Shown piece after piece: positions 20,837 to 29,396 of a stretch of DNA of 64,000 nt. The notes below the pieces were generated by a model. That model worked only from the letters and a program-made list of their open reading frames with translations, did not search any database and was not told the origin of the DNA. The translations under genes were made by a program, and so were the position numbers. Every line of letters starts with the position of its first letter. Positions within the stretch are counted from its first letter, which is position 1. Where the stretch lies: assembly GCF_007858365.1 (NCBI RefSeq), contig NZ_VFIO01000001.1:1364001-1428000 (forward strand), written 5' to 3'. This DNA comes from Pseudomonas saxonica. GTDB taxonomy: Bacteria > Pseudomonadota > Gammaproteobacteria > Pseudomonadales > Pseudomonadaceae.

Positions 20837-21226
20837 TCGGAGGCGTAATACACATTTGCTTTCGCCTTTAGTCCCTTCGCCTTCAGGGAGTGGGAGCTGA
20901 GCGGCGGCGTAATACACATATGCTTTCGCCTTTAGTCCCTTCGCCCTCAGGGAGAGTGGGCTGATCGGCGGCGTAACAGATATTTGCTTTCGCCTTTAGT
21001 CCCTTCGCCCTCTGGGAGAGGGAGCTGAGCGGAGGCGTAATACATATTTGCTTTCGCCTTTAGTCCCTTCGCCCTCAGGGAGAGGGAGCTGAGCGGAGGC
21101 GTAATACATATTTGCTTTCGCCTTTAGTCCCTTCGCCCTCAGGGAGAGGGAGCTGAGCGGAGGCGTAATACATATTTGCTTTCGCCTTTAGTCCCCTCTC
21201 CCTCTGGGAGAGGGTTAGGGTGAGGG
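20798..21226. repeat. CCCTCACCC-type element, copy B, expanded with six 64-bp tandem units
   Basis: The ends match copy A: CCCTCACCCCAACCCTCTCCC at left and GGGAGAGGGTTAGGGTGAGGG at right. Between them a 64-bp unit is repeated six times; GATCGG/GAGCGG landmarks occur at 20835, 20899, 20963, 21027, 21091 and 21155, all exactly 64 bp apart. Units share GGCGTAATACA, TTTGCTTTCGCCTTTAGTCCC and GGGAGAGGGAGCTGA. The last three units are nearly identical, suggesting recent expansion. This explains the whole 416-bp gap between mpg and the DedA-PAP2 gene. Confidence 0.9.
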
Positions 21227-21252
21227 GCTTTTGATCCAATACAAATAAGGAC

Positions 21253-22575
21253 ATGAAGATGGGCCCATGGCTCGACAGCATCACCGGCTGGCTCACCGCG
21301 AACCCACAATGGCTGGGCCTGGCGGTATTTATTGTGGCGTGCGTGGAATGCCTGGCAATTGCCGGGATCATTGTCCCCGGCACGGTCTTGCTATTCGCCA
21401 TTGCCGTCATGGCCGGCAGCGGGGCCCTGTCTTTAGGCGAAACCCTGCTATTGGGCTTCCTCGGCGGCTTGCTCGGCGATGCGGTGTCTTACTTTCTGGG
21501 CAGACGCTTCCACCAGAACATCCGGCGCTTGCCACTGCTGCGCACCCACCCCGAGTGGATGAACGGTGCCGAGAGCTACTTCCATAAGTACGGCATCGTC
21601 AGCCTGTTGGTGGGCCGTTTTATTGGCCCGCTGCGGCCTATGCTACCCATGGTCGCCGGCATGTGTGACATGCCAATCCCTCGTTTTATCGGCGTCAGCT
21701 TGCTGGCAGGCGCAGGGTGGTCCGTGGCTTATCTGCTGCCGGGCTGGGCCACCGGCGCGGCCATTCGCCTGCCACTGCCCGAAGGCTTCTGGCCGCAGGC
21801 TGCCATCGTTGCTGTAGGCCTGTGCGCACTGCTGGGGCTAAGCATCAATGCCAGCATTCGCCGCCAACCCAAAGCCACACTGCTGATTGGCGCATTAAGC
21901 CTGACCTTGCTACTGGCTGTATTCATTGGCTACCCGTACATGACGGCGTTCGATCAAGGCATCAACGCGCTGGTGCAAGAGCATCGAAGCAGTGCCATGG
22001 ACACCGCTGCGGTACTGGTGACACTAATCGGTAACTTCCGCACGCAATTTCTAGCAGCCGCGCTGGTATGTGTGATTTTGATGTTCACCCGGCAATGGAG
22101 AGCGATGTGGTTTTTTGGTGGGGTGACACTGGTGACCGCGCTGACCAACACCGCCACCAAGCTCTTCTTTGCGCGGGTGCGCCCCGAAGTGCTGATAGAT
22201 CCCTTAACCAGTTACAGCATGCCAAGCGGTCACAGCTCGGGAGCCTTTGCATTTTTTGTCGCGCTGGCCATTCTGGCAGGACGTAATCAGCCGCAACGCA
22301 TGCGCGTGACGTGGGTGTTACTGGGATGCTTGATGGCGATCACGATTGCGATGTCCCGAGTGTACCTAGGTGCACACTGGCCGACCGACATCACTGCCGG
22401 AGCGCTACTGGCCATCACCGTCAACGCCTTCGCACTGGCCCTGAGCCAGCGGTTTATGCCGCTGGAGCCCGTCCCGCAAAAAATCTGGTGGCTGATCTTG
22501 CCGTCAGTGACCGCGCTCTACGGCTTTTTTATACTGGGGCACCTGTCCAAAGAACTGCTGCGTTACGCCTATTAG
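21253..22575 (+). CDS. DedA (SNARE-associated) and PAP2 phosphatase fusion membrane protein
   Basis: A 440-residue, many-pass inner-membrane protein. Residues about 1-200 are a DedA/VTT domain (GIIVPGTVLLFAIAVMAG, VGRFIGPLRPMLPMVAGMC). Residues about 225-425 are a PAP2-type acid phosphatase domain with all three motifs: KLFFARVRP, PSGHS and SRVYLGAHWPTD. DedA proteins move undecaprenyl phosphate or phospholipids across the membrane and PAP2 enzymes dephosphorylate lipid pyrophosphates, so the fusion suggests lipid-carrier recycling; that is inference. The start has a TAAGGAC ribosome-binding site. Confidence 0.92.
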   Translation: MKMGPWLDSITGWLTANPQWLGLAVFIVACVECLAIAGIIVPGTVLLFAIAVMAGSGALSLGETLLLGFLGGLLGDAVSYFLGRRFHQNIRRLPLLRTHPEWMNGAESYFHKYGIVSLLVGRFIGPLRPMLPMVAGMCDMPIPRFIGVSLLAGAGWSVAYLLPGWATGAAIRLPLPEGFWPQAAIVAVGLCALLGLSINASIRRQPKATLLIGALSLTLLLAVFIGYPYMTAFDQGINALVQEHRSSAMDTAAVLVTLIGNFRTQFLAAALVCVILMFTRQWRAMWFFGGVTLVTALTNTATKLFFARVRPEVLIDPLTSYSMPSGHSSGAFAFFVALAILAGRNQPQRMRVTWVLLGCLMAITIAMSRVYLGAHWPTDITAGALLAITVNAFALALSQRFMPLEPVPQKIWWLILPSVTALYGFFILGHLSKELLRYAY

Positions 22576-22593
22576 CGTTCGGCAAGCCGCTCA

Positions 22594-23184
22594 TCAATTG
22601 AGCATCTCGCCCTGCATTTCATCGAGCAGAACCTGAATGCCGTCCAGACGCTGCTGCGGGTCATTGACCAGCAGCAGCTCCAGCTTGTCCTCTTCGGTAA
22701 AGGGCAATAGATACGCCAACTGATTGGCCAACGATTGCTGCCCCGCCACTTCCGTGTTCATGTTCAAGGCAGCCACCATAGGATGCTCGGCCAGCGCCTT
22801 GAGCAACGCCAGCAAGTCCTGGTCTTCTTCGGACAGAGGCTGCTCGGGGCTCTCATCCAGCCACTCAACCTCTGCCACCATGAGCTGGTCGCGCTGAAGT
22901 TCGGTGTCCAGCACCTCAAAACGGCGCCCCCCTTCGACCCGAATCCCCAGCAAGCCATTGTCCTGACGCTGAAAATCACGGACTAACGCCTCACAGCCCA
23001 CCCGGGCAATGCCTTGCGGCGCATCGCCAACTTCTTCACCTTCCAGAATGCACACCACACCAAAGCCCGTGCCCTGCTTCATGCAGCGAGCAATCATGTC
23101 CAGATAACGCGCTTCGAAGATCTGCAAGTCCAGTACGCAGCCCGGAAACAACACCGTATTCAAAGGAAACAACGGCAACTTCAT
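22594..23184 (-). CDS. LON substrate-binding domain protein
   Basis: A 196-residue cytoplasmic protein beginning MKLPLFPLNTVLFPGCVL, the hallmark of the stand-alone LON N-terminal (LON_substr_bdg) domain, with IFEARYLDM shortly after. There is no AAA or Lon protease domain. These small proteins may act as adaptors, but no function is proven. I use the ATG at 23184 because the 317-residue frame extends back into lrgB. It lies 11 bp downstream of lrgB on the same strand and may be co-transcribed. Confidence 0.88.
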   Translation of the reverse strand: MKLPLFPLNTVLFPGCVLDLQIFEARYLDMIARCMKQGTGFGVVCILEGEEVGDAPQGIARVGCEALVRDFQRQDNGLLGIRVEGGRRFEVLDTELQRDQLMVAEVEWLDESPEQPLSEEDQDLLALLKALAEHPMVAALNMNTEVAGQQSLANQLAYLLPFTEEDKLELLLVNDPQQRLDGIQVLLDEMQGEMLN

Positions 23185-23195
23185 AATTTTTGTTC

Positions 23196-23912
23196 CTACG
23201 CTATAAGGGAGACAGCCAACGGCAAAAATACGGCGGTTGCCACTCCCATCAAACTCATCGCCAGCGCCGCAAATGCGCCGCACTCTTCGCCTTCGTGCAA
23301 GGCCACCGAAGTGCCCACCGCATGCGCGGTCATACCCAGCGCCATACCGCGCGCTTCCGGGCTGTGAACCCGTAAAAGTCGTAACAGACCGGGGCCGACA
23401 ATGGCTCCGATCACGCCAGTAATGAGCACAAATACCGCAGCCAGCGCAGCAACGCCACCGATTTGCTCGGCAACCAGCATGGCAATCGGAGAGGTGACTG
23501 ACTTGGGCGCCAATGTCATCAACATCATATGCTCGGCACCGAACCACTGCCCCAGCAGCACCACTGACGCTGTCGCCACTACGCCTCCAATCACCAGCGT
23601 AGTAAAGATGGGCCAGAACAGCTGACGAATCCGCCGCAGGTTCAAGTAAAGCGGCACGGCCAGCGCCACGGTCGCCGGGCCTAGCAGAATGCTCAGAATC
23701 TCGGTGCTTTTACGGTACTCCACGTAACTCAAACCGCAACTGAGCAACACGCCAATGACCAGCATCATGGAAGCCAACACCGGCTGCAGGAAGATCCAGC
23801 GGGTCTTTTCGTAAGTCGCCAGCACCAATTGATAGGCACCCAAGGTAATACCGATACCAAACAAGGGGTGATGAATCACCGACTGCCAGGCGTCGTGCCA
23901 TTGAAGGTTCAT
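23196..23912 (-). CDS. lrgB: LrgB/CidB-family membrane protein
   Basis: A 238-residue multi-pass inner-membrane protein starting MNLQWHDAWQSVIHHPLFGIGI. The family signature TLAPKSVTSPIAMLVAEQIGG (split over about residues 130-150) and the C-terminal HAVGTSVALHEGEECGAFAALAMSLMG are clear. LrgB works with LrgA; the pair has been linked to holin/antiholin-like control of murein hydrolases and, in some bacteria, to pyruvate or organic acid transport. Its start overlaps the end of lrgA by 4 bp (ATGA), showing an operon. Confidence 0.93.
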   Translation of the reverse strand: MNLQWHDAWQSVIHHPLFGIGITLGAYQLVLATYEKTRWIFLQPVLASMMLVIGVLLSCGLSYVEYRKSTEILSILLGPATVALAVPLYLNLRRIRQLFWPIFTTLVIGGVVATASVVLLGQWFGAEHMMLMTLAPKSVTSPIAMLVAEQIGGVAALAAVFVLITGVIGAIVGPGLLRLLRVHSPEARGMALGMTAHAVGTSVALHEGEECGAFAALAMSLMGVATAVFLPLAVSLIA

Positions 23913-24271
23913 GGCCGCTCCTCAGGATGAGCGTGGCCTTTAAGCAAGCGCTGCATCAGTACCCCGACAAACGCCATTGAGATCAGCAACGACAGCACCA
24001 ACGCCCCGGCAATCGCCCAAAAATCGGCCGCGATGTCAGCGGCATAGACCATCACCCCTACAGCAGGCGGCACCAGCAACAAGGGCAGATAGCGCAACAA
24101 ACCACTGGCGGCCTGGCTTAAAGGCTCGCTCACCTGACCGCGCACTATCAAGAACACCAACAGCAGTAACAGGCCGATGATAGGCCCCGGCAATACCGGG
24201 ACGAACAAGTGATTGAGGGCCGTGCCGAGTAATTGAAACAGCACCAGCCAAGTCAAACCCCGTAACAACAT
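23909..24271 (-). CDS. lrgA: LrgA/CidA-family holin-like membrane protein
   Basis: A 120-residue protein with four predicted transmembrane helices. The segment NHLFVPVLPGPIIGLLLLLV fits the LrgA/CidA signature (xPGxxxGxxLL), and a short cytoplasmic tail ends HAHPEERP. It is translationally coupled to lrgB through a 4-bp overlap. Proposed roles are modulation of murein hydrolase export or metabolite transport. The gene starts 164 bp from the divergent MORN-repeat gene. Confidence 0.9.
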   Translation of the reverse strand: MLLRGLTWLVLFQLLGTALNHLFVPVLPGPIIGLLLLLVFLIVRGQVSEPLSQAASGLLRYLPLLLVPPAVGVMVYAADIAADFWAIAGALVLSLLISMAFVGVLMQRLLKGHAHPEERP

Positions 24272-24435
24272 TTCACCTCTCCAGCGATTATTATTTTTGG
24301 CTCGGCATTATAAGCACGTCCCTTCTCGACCCGGCATCGGCTGCTCCCCGAATAAGTGCGCATGTTTCATGCGGGCCTATAGAGCCGCTTGGGTTGCTGC
24401 GGCATACTCGCAGGCCTAACTTTGCGGATCTTGCC

Positions 24436-26118
24436 ATGCGCTCACTTGCCCCCCTTGCTTTGACATTGCTGCTGACTGCCTGCGGTGAGGGAGAGTCGCT
24501 GCTGCCCCCCGACGCACGCCTGCCTGATGGCGGACGTTATCGCGGCGAGGTGGTCAATGGGCTGTTGCAAGGCCAGGGCCGCATCGATTACCCGAACGGC
24601 AGTTGGTACGCCGGCGAATTCAAAAATGGCTTGTGGCATGGCCAGGGCGAATGGCACGCCAGCAATGGCGACGTCTATCGCGGCGGCTTCGAGCAGGGTC
24701 TGTATAGCGGCCAAGGCAGTCTGACCACCCACGACAGCACCTATGTCGGCGGTTTCAAGCAAGGCCGACGCGAAGGCGAAGGCACCCTCAAACAGGGCGA
24801 AATGACCTATCGCGGTGAATTCAAGGACGACCAATTCTCGGGCATCGGCCACCTTGAGCTCGAAGACGGTAGCCAGTACCAGGGCCAGTTCGCCCACGGC
24901 AAACCCCACGGCGAAGGCAAGCGCAGTGATGCCAGTGGCAATGAGTTCAGCGGCCAGTTCGTGAATGGCGATCTTGAAGGCAATGGCATCTTTAACAGCG
25001 CAGAGGGCGACCAATACGAAGGTGCCTTCAAAGACAACCAGTTGAATGGCAAAGGTCGCTATGAAAATGCCGACGGCGATGTCTGGATCGGTGAGTTCAA
25101 GGATGGCGCCCTGACCGGTCAGGGCGAACTCATCGGGGTCGACGGTTCCCACTATCGCGGCCAGTTCAATGAATGGCGTTTTAACGGCCCCGGCCATCTG
25201 AGCATGCCCGATGGCAGCACCTATGTTGGTGAGTTTGCCGCCGACACCTATCAGGGCCACGGCACCCTGACCTTGAGTGATGGCACCGTACTGAGTGGCG
25301 AGTGGGTAAACGGCCAGCGGGTACGCGATGCCAAAGGCGCCGTGCTGCCCGACCCGCTGGAGCTGGGGCTGCTCAATCAAGGCACCTTGCTTAATCAAGC
25401 GCTGGACGCTGTTGCCCCTTCTACCCCTGCCGTCGAGCTGTACAGCCTGGTGCTGGCCGGCGATGGCAAGCAAAGCGTGTTCAAGCGCGAAGCCGAGTAC
25501 GTGAACAACATGCTGGCCAGCCGCTTTGGCAGCCGCGGCCAGATCAGCCTGATCAACCATCGCGATCATCTACTGGACCGGCCAATGGCCACCCGAGAAA
25601 ATCTCTACCGCGCGGCTAAAACATTGGCTGAGCGCACTGGCCCAGAAGATTTGGTGTTTATCTACCTCACCAGCCACGGCACCGCCGAGCACCAATTGGT
25701 GCTGGAACAGCCGCGCATGGAACTTGCAGACCTGGCCGCTGACGAACTTGCAGCGGCACTGGCGCCATTGAAAAACCGCGACAAGATCATCGTCATTTCG
25801 TCCTGCTATTCGGGCGGGTTTATTCCGGCCCTCAAAGATGAAAAGACTCTGATCATGACCGCATCCAGCGCTGGTAATGTTTCATTCGGTTGTTCGGAAG
25901 AAGCCGACTTCACCTATTTCGGCAATGCGCTGTTTGCCCAGGCGCTTAACCAGACGGACGACCTGCAAAAAGCTTTCAAGTTGGCCACTCAATCCATCGC
26001 AGAACGAGAACAGGCTGAGGGTTATGAGCCTTCTGAACCCCAAATATGGGCGCCAAAAGGCGTTCTGACCCACTGGCAACGCTTACGTCAACAACAAGCA
26101 AAACAGGCTCTGCAATAA
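24436..26118 (+). CDS. MORN-repeat lipoprotein with C-terminal caspase-like C13 peptidase
   Basis: A 560-residue predicted lipoprotein; the ATG at 24436 opens a signal ending LLLTAC|G. Residues about 30-300 hold twelve MORN repeats (Y.GEF.NG...GQG pattern, e.g. YAGEFKNGLWHGQG). After about residue 340 comes a clan CD cysteine peptidase domain of family C13: EDLVFIYLTSHGT supplies the catalytic His and IIVISSCYSGGF the Cys, with EADFTYFG further on. MORN arrays bind lipids or proteins and may position the protease at the envelope. The substrate is unknown. It diverges from lrgA. Confidence 0.9.
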   Translation: MRSLAPLALTLLLTACGEGESLLPPDARLPDGGRYRGEVVNGLLQGQGRIDYPNGSWYAGEFKNGLWHGQGEWHASNGDVYRGGFEQGLYSGQGSLTTHDSTYVGGFKQGRREGEGTLKQGEMTYRGEFKDDQFSGIGHLELEDGSQYQGQFAHGKPHGEGKRSDASGNEFSGQFVNGDLEGNGIFNSAEGDQYEGAFKDNQLNGKGRYENADGDVWIGEFKDGALTGQGELIGVDGSHYRGQFNEWRFNGPGHLSMPDGSTYVGEFAADTYQGHGTLTLSDGTVLSGEWVNGQRVRDAKGAVLPDPLELGLLNQGTLLNQALDAVAPSTPAVELYSLVLAGDGKQSVFKREAEYVNNMLASRFGSRGQISLINHRDHLLDRPMATRENLYRAAKTLAERTGPEDLVFIYLTSHGTAEHQLVLEQPRMELADLAADELAAALAPLKNRDKIIVISSCYSGGFIPALKDEKTLIMTASSAGNVSFGCSEEADFTYFGNALFAQALNQTDDLQKAFKLATQSIAEREQAEGYEPSEPQIWAPKGVLTHWQRLRQQQAKQALQ

Positions 26119-26167
26119 GCAAAGCCCCCTGAGCTGACTAAGCTGAATGCATCAAGGGAGACACACC

Positions 26168-26809
26168 ATGCATTTGACACCTTCCAACATTCTGCTGGCG
26201 GGAGCGTCCGGCCTTACCGGCGAACACTTGCTTGACCGTTTGCTGAACGAGCCCACCATCAACCGTGTGCTGGCCCCGTCGCGCAAACCGTTGGCCCCCC
26301 ATCCGCACCTCGAAAACCCTGTGGGCGATCCCGCCGTGTTCCTGCCCCAACTGAGCGGCAAAGTCGATGTGGCGTTTTGTTGCCTGGGTACCACGATCAA
26401 AATAGCCGGTTCTGAAGCAGCCTTCCGGGCGGTTGACCATGACATGGTGGTGGCATTTGCCAAACGCGCTCTGGAAATGGGCGCACGGCACTTGGTGGTG
26501 ATCAGCGCCATTGGCGCCGACCCGGAGTCGTCGGTGTTTTATAACCGGGTCAAAGGCGAGATGGAGCAATCGCTGCGTGCTCAAGGCTGGCCACAACTGA
26601 CCATTGCCCGCCCCTCGATACTGATTGGCGATCGCCTTGAACCACGACTGGCCGAGCAAATTGCCGGGCCGCTGTCCAAGCTGATTCCGGGCAAGTACCA
26701 AGGGATCGAGGCTTGCCACCTCGCACGGGCACTGTGGCGTTTGGCCCTGGAGGAACAAGACGGTACGCGGGTTATTGAGTCCGATGAACTGAGGCGCCTG
26801 GGCAAATAA
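26168..26809 (+). CDS. NAD(P)-binding Rossmann oxidoreductase (HTATIP2/atypical SDR-like)
   Basis: A 213-residue protein with an N-terminal dinucleotide-binding motif [19 protein letters not shown] and a second strand [48 protein letters not shown] contains the Y..xK catalytic pair seen in atypical short-chain dehydrogenases. Homologues are annotated as nucleoside-diphosphate-sugar epimerase or HTATIP2-like; no substrate is known. The start at 26168 is chosen for the AAGGGAGA Shine-Dalgarno just upstream. It follows the MORN gene by 49 bp. Confidence 0.82.
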   Translation: MHLTPSNILLAGASGLTGEHLLDRLLNEPTINRVLAPSRKPLAPHPHLENPVGDPAVFLPQLSGKVDVAFCCLGTTIKIAGSEAAFRAVDHDMVVAFAKRALEMGARHLVVISAIGADPESSVFYNRVKGEMEQSLRAQGWPQLTIARPSILIGDRLEPRLAEQIAGPLSKLIPGKYQGIEACHLARALWRLALEEQDGTRVIESDELRRLGK

Positions 26810-26825
26810 TCTCGCCTCACCTCGC

Positions 26826-26868
26826 GTAGTCGCTGCCCATCGCAGCCTCGCACCTCGTCAGCGACTAC
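26826..26868. repeat. GTAGTCGCTG palindromic repeat
   Basis: GTAGTCGCTG at 26826-26835 pairs with CAGCGACTAC at 26859-26868 around a 23-nt loop containing CGCAGCCTCG. It lies between convergent genes and resembles the hairpins at 33164 and 36970, so it is probably a member of a REP-like family also serving as a bidirectional terminator. Confidence 0.6.
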
Positions 26869-26882
26869 AAAAGATGCACCGT

Positions 26883-27170
26883 TTACAACCCGCCGGTTGC
26901 CTGAAAGCCGACGCCCAGCACCGTCAGCACTGACAACGGCAGCAGCACCGTATCAAGCAACGCGCTGGCGGGCAGATCCAGGCCGGGATAGCGCGGCGCA
27001 TCCGCGCCAAAGCGCTCTTTTGCACAACACCCGCCTTGCAGCGCATACATGTCCAGCCGAGTGCCGGAATACACAACCGGGGCGCCCGGTTTGGCCGCGT
27101 CCAGCGTGCGAACACTGGCGCAACCACCGATATGCAAGGTCATCAACAACGCCAGCAGCGCCTTATTCAT
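26883..27170 (-). CDS. YceK/YidQ family (DUF1375) lipoprotein
   Basis: A 95-residue small lipoprotein: [18 protein letters not shown] is a lipoprotein signal, followed by [20 protein letters not shown], typical of the YceK/YidQ family. [25 protein letters not shown] segment matches the family's conserved PFSxxxDTxxLP region. The function is unknown. The start overlaps the end of ubiX by 8 bp, so it is the last gene of an mpl-ubiX-lipoprotein unit. Confidence 0.8.
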   Translation of the reverse strand: MNKALLALLMTLHIGGCASVRTLDAAKPGAPVVYSGTRLDMYALQGGCCAKERFGADAPRYPGLDLPASALLDTVLLPLSVLTVLGVGFQATGGL

Positions 27171-27792
27171 CGCCGCCGACATGGTGCTCACCCCAACGCG
27201 GGAGCATGTCTTGCGGGATATTCAGCAGATTGAGAATCCTGGCCACGACAAAATCCACCAGATCATCGATGGTCTGCGGCTGGTGATAAAAGCCCGGTGA
27301 GGCCGGTAGTATCACCGCCCCCATGTTCGACAGCTTGAGCATGTTTTCCAGATGGATACTGGAATACGGCGCCTCACGCGGCACCAGAATCAACTGCCGT
27401 CGCTCTTTAAGTGTGACATCGGCCGCTCGCTCAACCAGATTGTTGCACGCGCCTGTGGCAATCGCCGACAAGGTGCCGGTGGAGCACGGCACGACCACCA
27501 TCGCAGCAGGCGCGCCTGAGCCGGAGGCCACTGGCGACATCCAGTCTTCCTTGCCGTACACCCGAATCTGCCCGGCAGCCGCGCCGGTGTACTCGGTCAG
27601 AAAGGTTTGCATGGCCTGTGGTTTGGGAGGCAATAGCACATCGGTTTCAGTGGCCATCACCAATTGTGCGGCCTTGGAAATCAGGAAGTGCACCTCGCGG
27701 TCTTCACGCACCAGACAATCGAGCAGGCGCAAGGCGTATTGCATGCCCGAGGCTCCGGTGACTGCCAGGGTAATGCGTTCAGGGCCGCTCAT
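27163..27792 (-). CDS. ubiX: Flavin prenyltransferase UbiX
   Basis: A 209-residue enzyme that joins a dimethylallyl group to FMN, producing the prenylated flavin cofactor used by UbiD decarboxylase in ubiquinone synthesis. [21 protein letters not shown] is the family N-terminus, and [21 protein letters not shown] plus [19 protein letters not shown] are diagnostic. It overlaps the end of mpl by 4 bp and is translationally coupled to it. No ubiD is visible in this window. Confidence 0.96.
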   Translation of the reverse strand: MSGPERITLAVTGASGMQYALRLLDCLVREDREVHFLISKAAQLVMATETDVLLPPKPQAMQTFLTEYTGAAAGQIRVYGKEDWMSPVASGSGAPAAMVVVPCSTGTLSAIATGACNNLVERAADVTLKERRQLILVPREAPYSSIHLENMLKLSNMGAVILPASPGFYHQPQTIDDLVDFVVARILNLLNIPQDMLPRWGEHHVGGDE

Positions 27793-29138
27793 CGCAGGGC
27801 GTCCGCCAATTTACCGTGCAGGCCACCAAAGCCGCCGTTGCTCATGATCACGACATGAGTACCGGGCGTGACCTTCGATTTGACCTCGGCAATGATGGCC
27901 TCCAGCGAATCGCAGACCCTTGTCGGCACAGGGCTGCAAGCCACAGTGCCCGCAAGGTCCCAGCCCAGGTTGGCCGGTGCGTACCAGACAACATGGTCGG
28001 CTTGCACGACACTGTGTGGCAAACCTTCGCGGTGCGCGCCCAATTTCATGGAATTGGAACGTGGCTCAATCACTGCAATCAGCGGGGCATCACCGATATG
28101 CTTGCGCAGGCCATCCAGGGTCGTGGCAATGGCTGTGGGGTGATGGGCAAAGTCGTCATAAATGGTGACGCCGTGCACTTGCGCGACTTTCTCCATGCGC
28201 CGTTTTACGCTTTTGAATGCATTCAAACCGGCGATTGCCAAGCTAGGGACTACCCCCACATGACGCGCCGCAGCCAGCGTTGCCAAGGCATTCGCCACGT
28301 TATGTTGACCCGTCATGTCCCATTCAACCGTGCCTTGAACGTCGCCTTCAAACAGCACGTCAAACCGCGAGCCGTCGTCGCTGAGCAAGCGGGCTTGCCA
28401 TTGCCCCCCTTCGCCTGTGGTTTGTACCGGCGTCCAGCACCCCATCTCGATCACGCGCTGCAATGCAGGCTCGGTGGTCGGGTGAATCACCAGACCTTCA
28501 CTCGGGATGGTGCGCACCAAGTGATGGAATTGACGCTCAATAGCCGGCAGATCGGGGAAGATATCTGCGTGATCGAACTCAAGGTTATTCAGGATCGCGG
28601 TGCGTGGACGGTAGTGAACGAATTTTGAGCGTTTGTCGAAGAACGCACTGTCGTACTCGTCGGCTTCAACGACAAAGAACGGGGTATCACCCAGGCGGGC
28701 CGACACGGCAAAGTTCTGCGGCACACCGCCAATCAGGAACCCCGGCGCCATGCCCGCATGCTCCAGCACCCACGCCAGCATGCTGCTGGTGGTGGTTTTG
28801 CCGTGGGTGCCCGCGACGGCCAGCACCCAGCGACCTTGCAACACATGGTCGGCCAGCCATTGTGGGCCTGAAACATAGGGCAGGCCTTTGTTCAGTACGT
28901 ACTCCACCGCCGGGTTGCCGCGTGACAGGGCATTGCCAATCACTACCACATCGGGTGCGGGGTCGAGTTGGGCCGGGTCGTAGCCCTGCGTTAATTCAAT
29001 GCCTTGAGCTTGCAGCTGGGTGCTCATTGGCGGATAGACGTTAGCGTCGGAACCGGTAACGTGATGGCCCAGTTCTTTGGCCAACACCGCCAGAGAGCCC
29101 ATGAAAGTGCCGCAAATACCAAGAATATGAATGTGCAT
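27789..29138 (-). CDS. mpl: UDP-N-acetylmuramate:L-alanyl-gamma-D-glutamyl-meso-diaminopimelate ligase
   Basis: A Mur-ligase-family enzyme of 449 residues that attaches recycled murein tripeptide to UDP-MurNAc. It starts [20 protein letters not shown]; the ATP-binding loop is [14 protein letters not shown] near residue 112, and [19 protein letters not shown] is specific to Mpl rather than MurC. It completes a recycling theme with LdcA and the transglycosylases of this window. Expression is probably from a promoter in the repeat-containing gap 29139-29396. Confidence 0.96.
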   Translation of the reverse strand: MHIHILGICGTFMGSLAVLAKELGHHVTGSDANVYPPMSTQLQAQGIELTQGYDPAQLDPAPDVVVIGNALSRGNPAVEYVLNKGLPYVSGPQWLADHVLQGRWVLAVAGTHGKTTTSSMLAWVLEHAGMAPGFLIGGVPQNFAVSARLGDTPFFVVEADEYDSAFFDKRSKFVHYRPRTAILNNLEFDHADIFPDLPAIERQFHHLVRTIPSEGLVIHPTTEPALQRVIEMGCWTPVQTTGEGGQWQARLLSDDGSRFDVLFEGDVQGTVEWDMTGQHNVANALATLAAARHVGVVPSLAIAGLNAFKSVKRRMEKVAQVHGVTIYDDFAHHPTAIATTLDGLRKHIGDAPLIAVIEPRSNSMKLGAHREGLPHSVVQADHVVWYAPANLGWDLAGTVACSPVPTRVCDSLEAIIAEVKSKVTPGTHVVIMSNGGFGGLHGKLADALR

Positions 29139-29218
29139 AGTCGACCTCGTAAAACATCGGCGAAGGGTAGCGTAGGAGGGTTATTTTCGCACCTGATGAT
29201 TATTGTTGAATGCTCCAG

Positions 29219-29385
29219 CCCTCACCCTAGCCCTCTCCCAAAGGGAGAGGGGACTGACCGTATGCATCTTCACCTTCACCGCCAATCTGCCTACTCATCC
29301 AAAGGGAGAGGGAACTGACTGCCTGCACTTTCACAATCACCCCCCATCTGCCCCCTCTCCCTCTGGGAGAGGGTTGGGGTGAGGG
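29219..29385. repeat. CCCTCACCC-type element, copy C
   Basis: Ends CCCTCACCCTAGCCCTCTCCC (29219) and GGGAGAGGGTTGGGGTGAGGG (ending 29385) match copies A and B. An internal CAAAGGGAGAGGGAACTGA repeats part of the left hairpin, so it looks like a two-unit version whose spacer (CATCTTCACCTTCACCGCC) differs from copy B. It fills the gap between mpl and the sigma-54 regulator gene. Confidence 0.8.
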
Positions 29386-29396
29386 TGCTTCAGGAT

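Noticed and set aside
20835..21218. Possible CRISPR array (six regular 64-bp repeats)
   Set aside because: There are no unique spacers between short repeats; the whole 64-bp unit repeats, and no cas genes are near.
24442..25569. 375-codon minus-strand frame over the MORN gene
   Set aside because: The long frame and its repetitive translation come from the periodic MORN codons; no start signal or independent motif.
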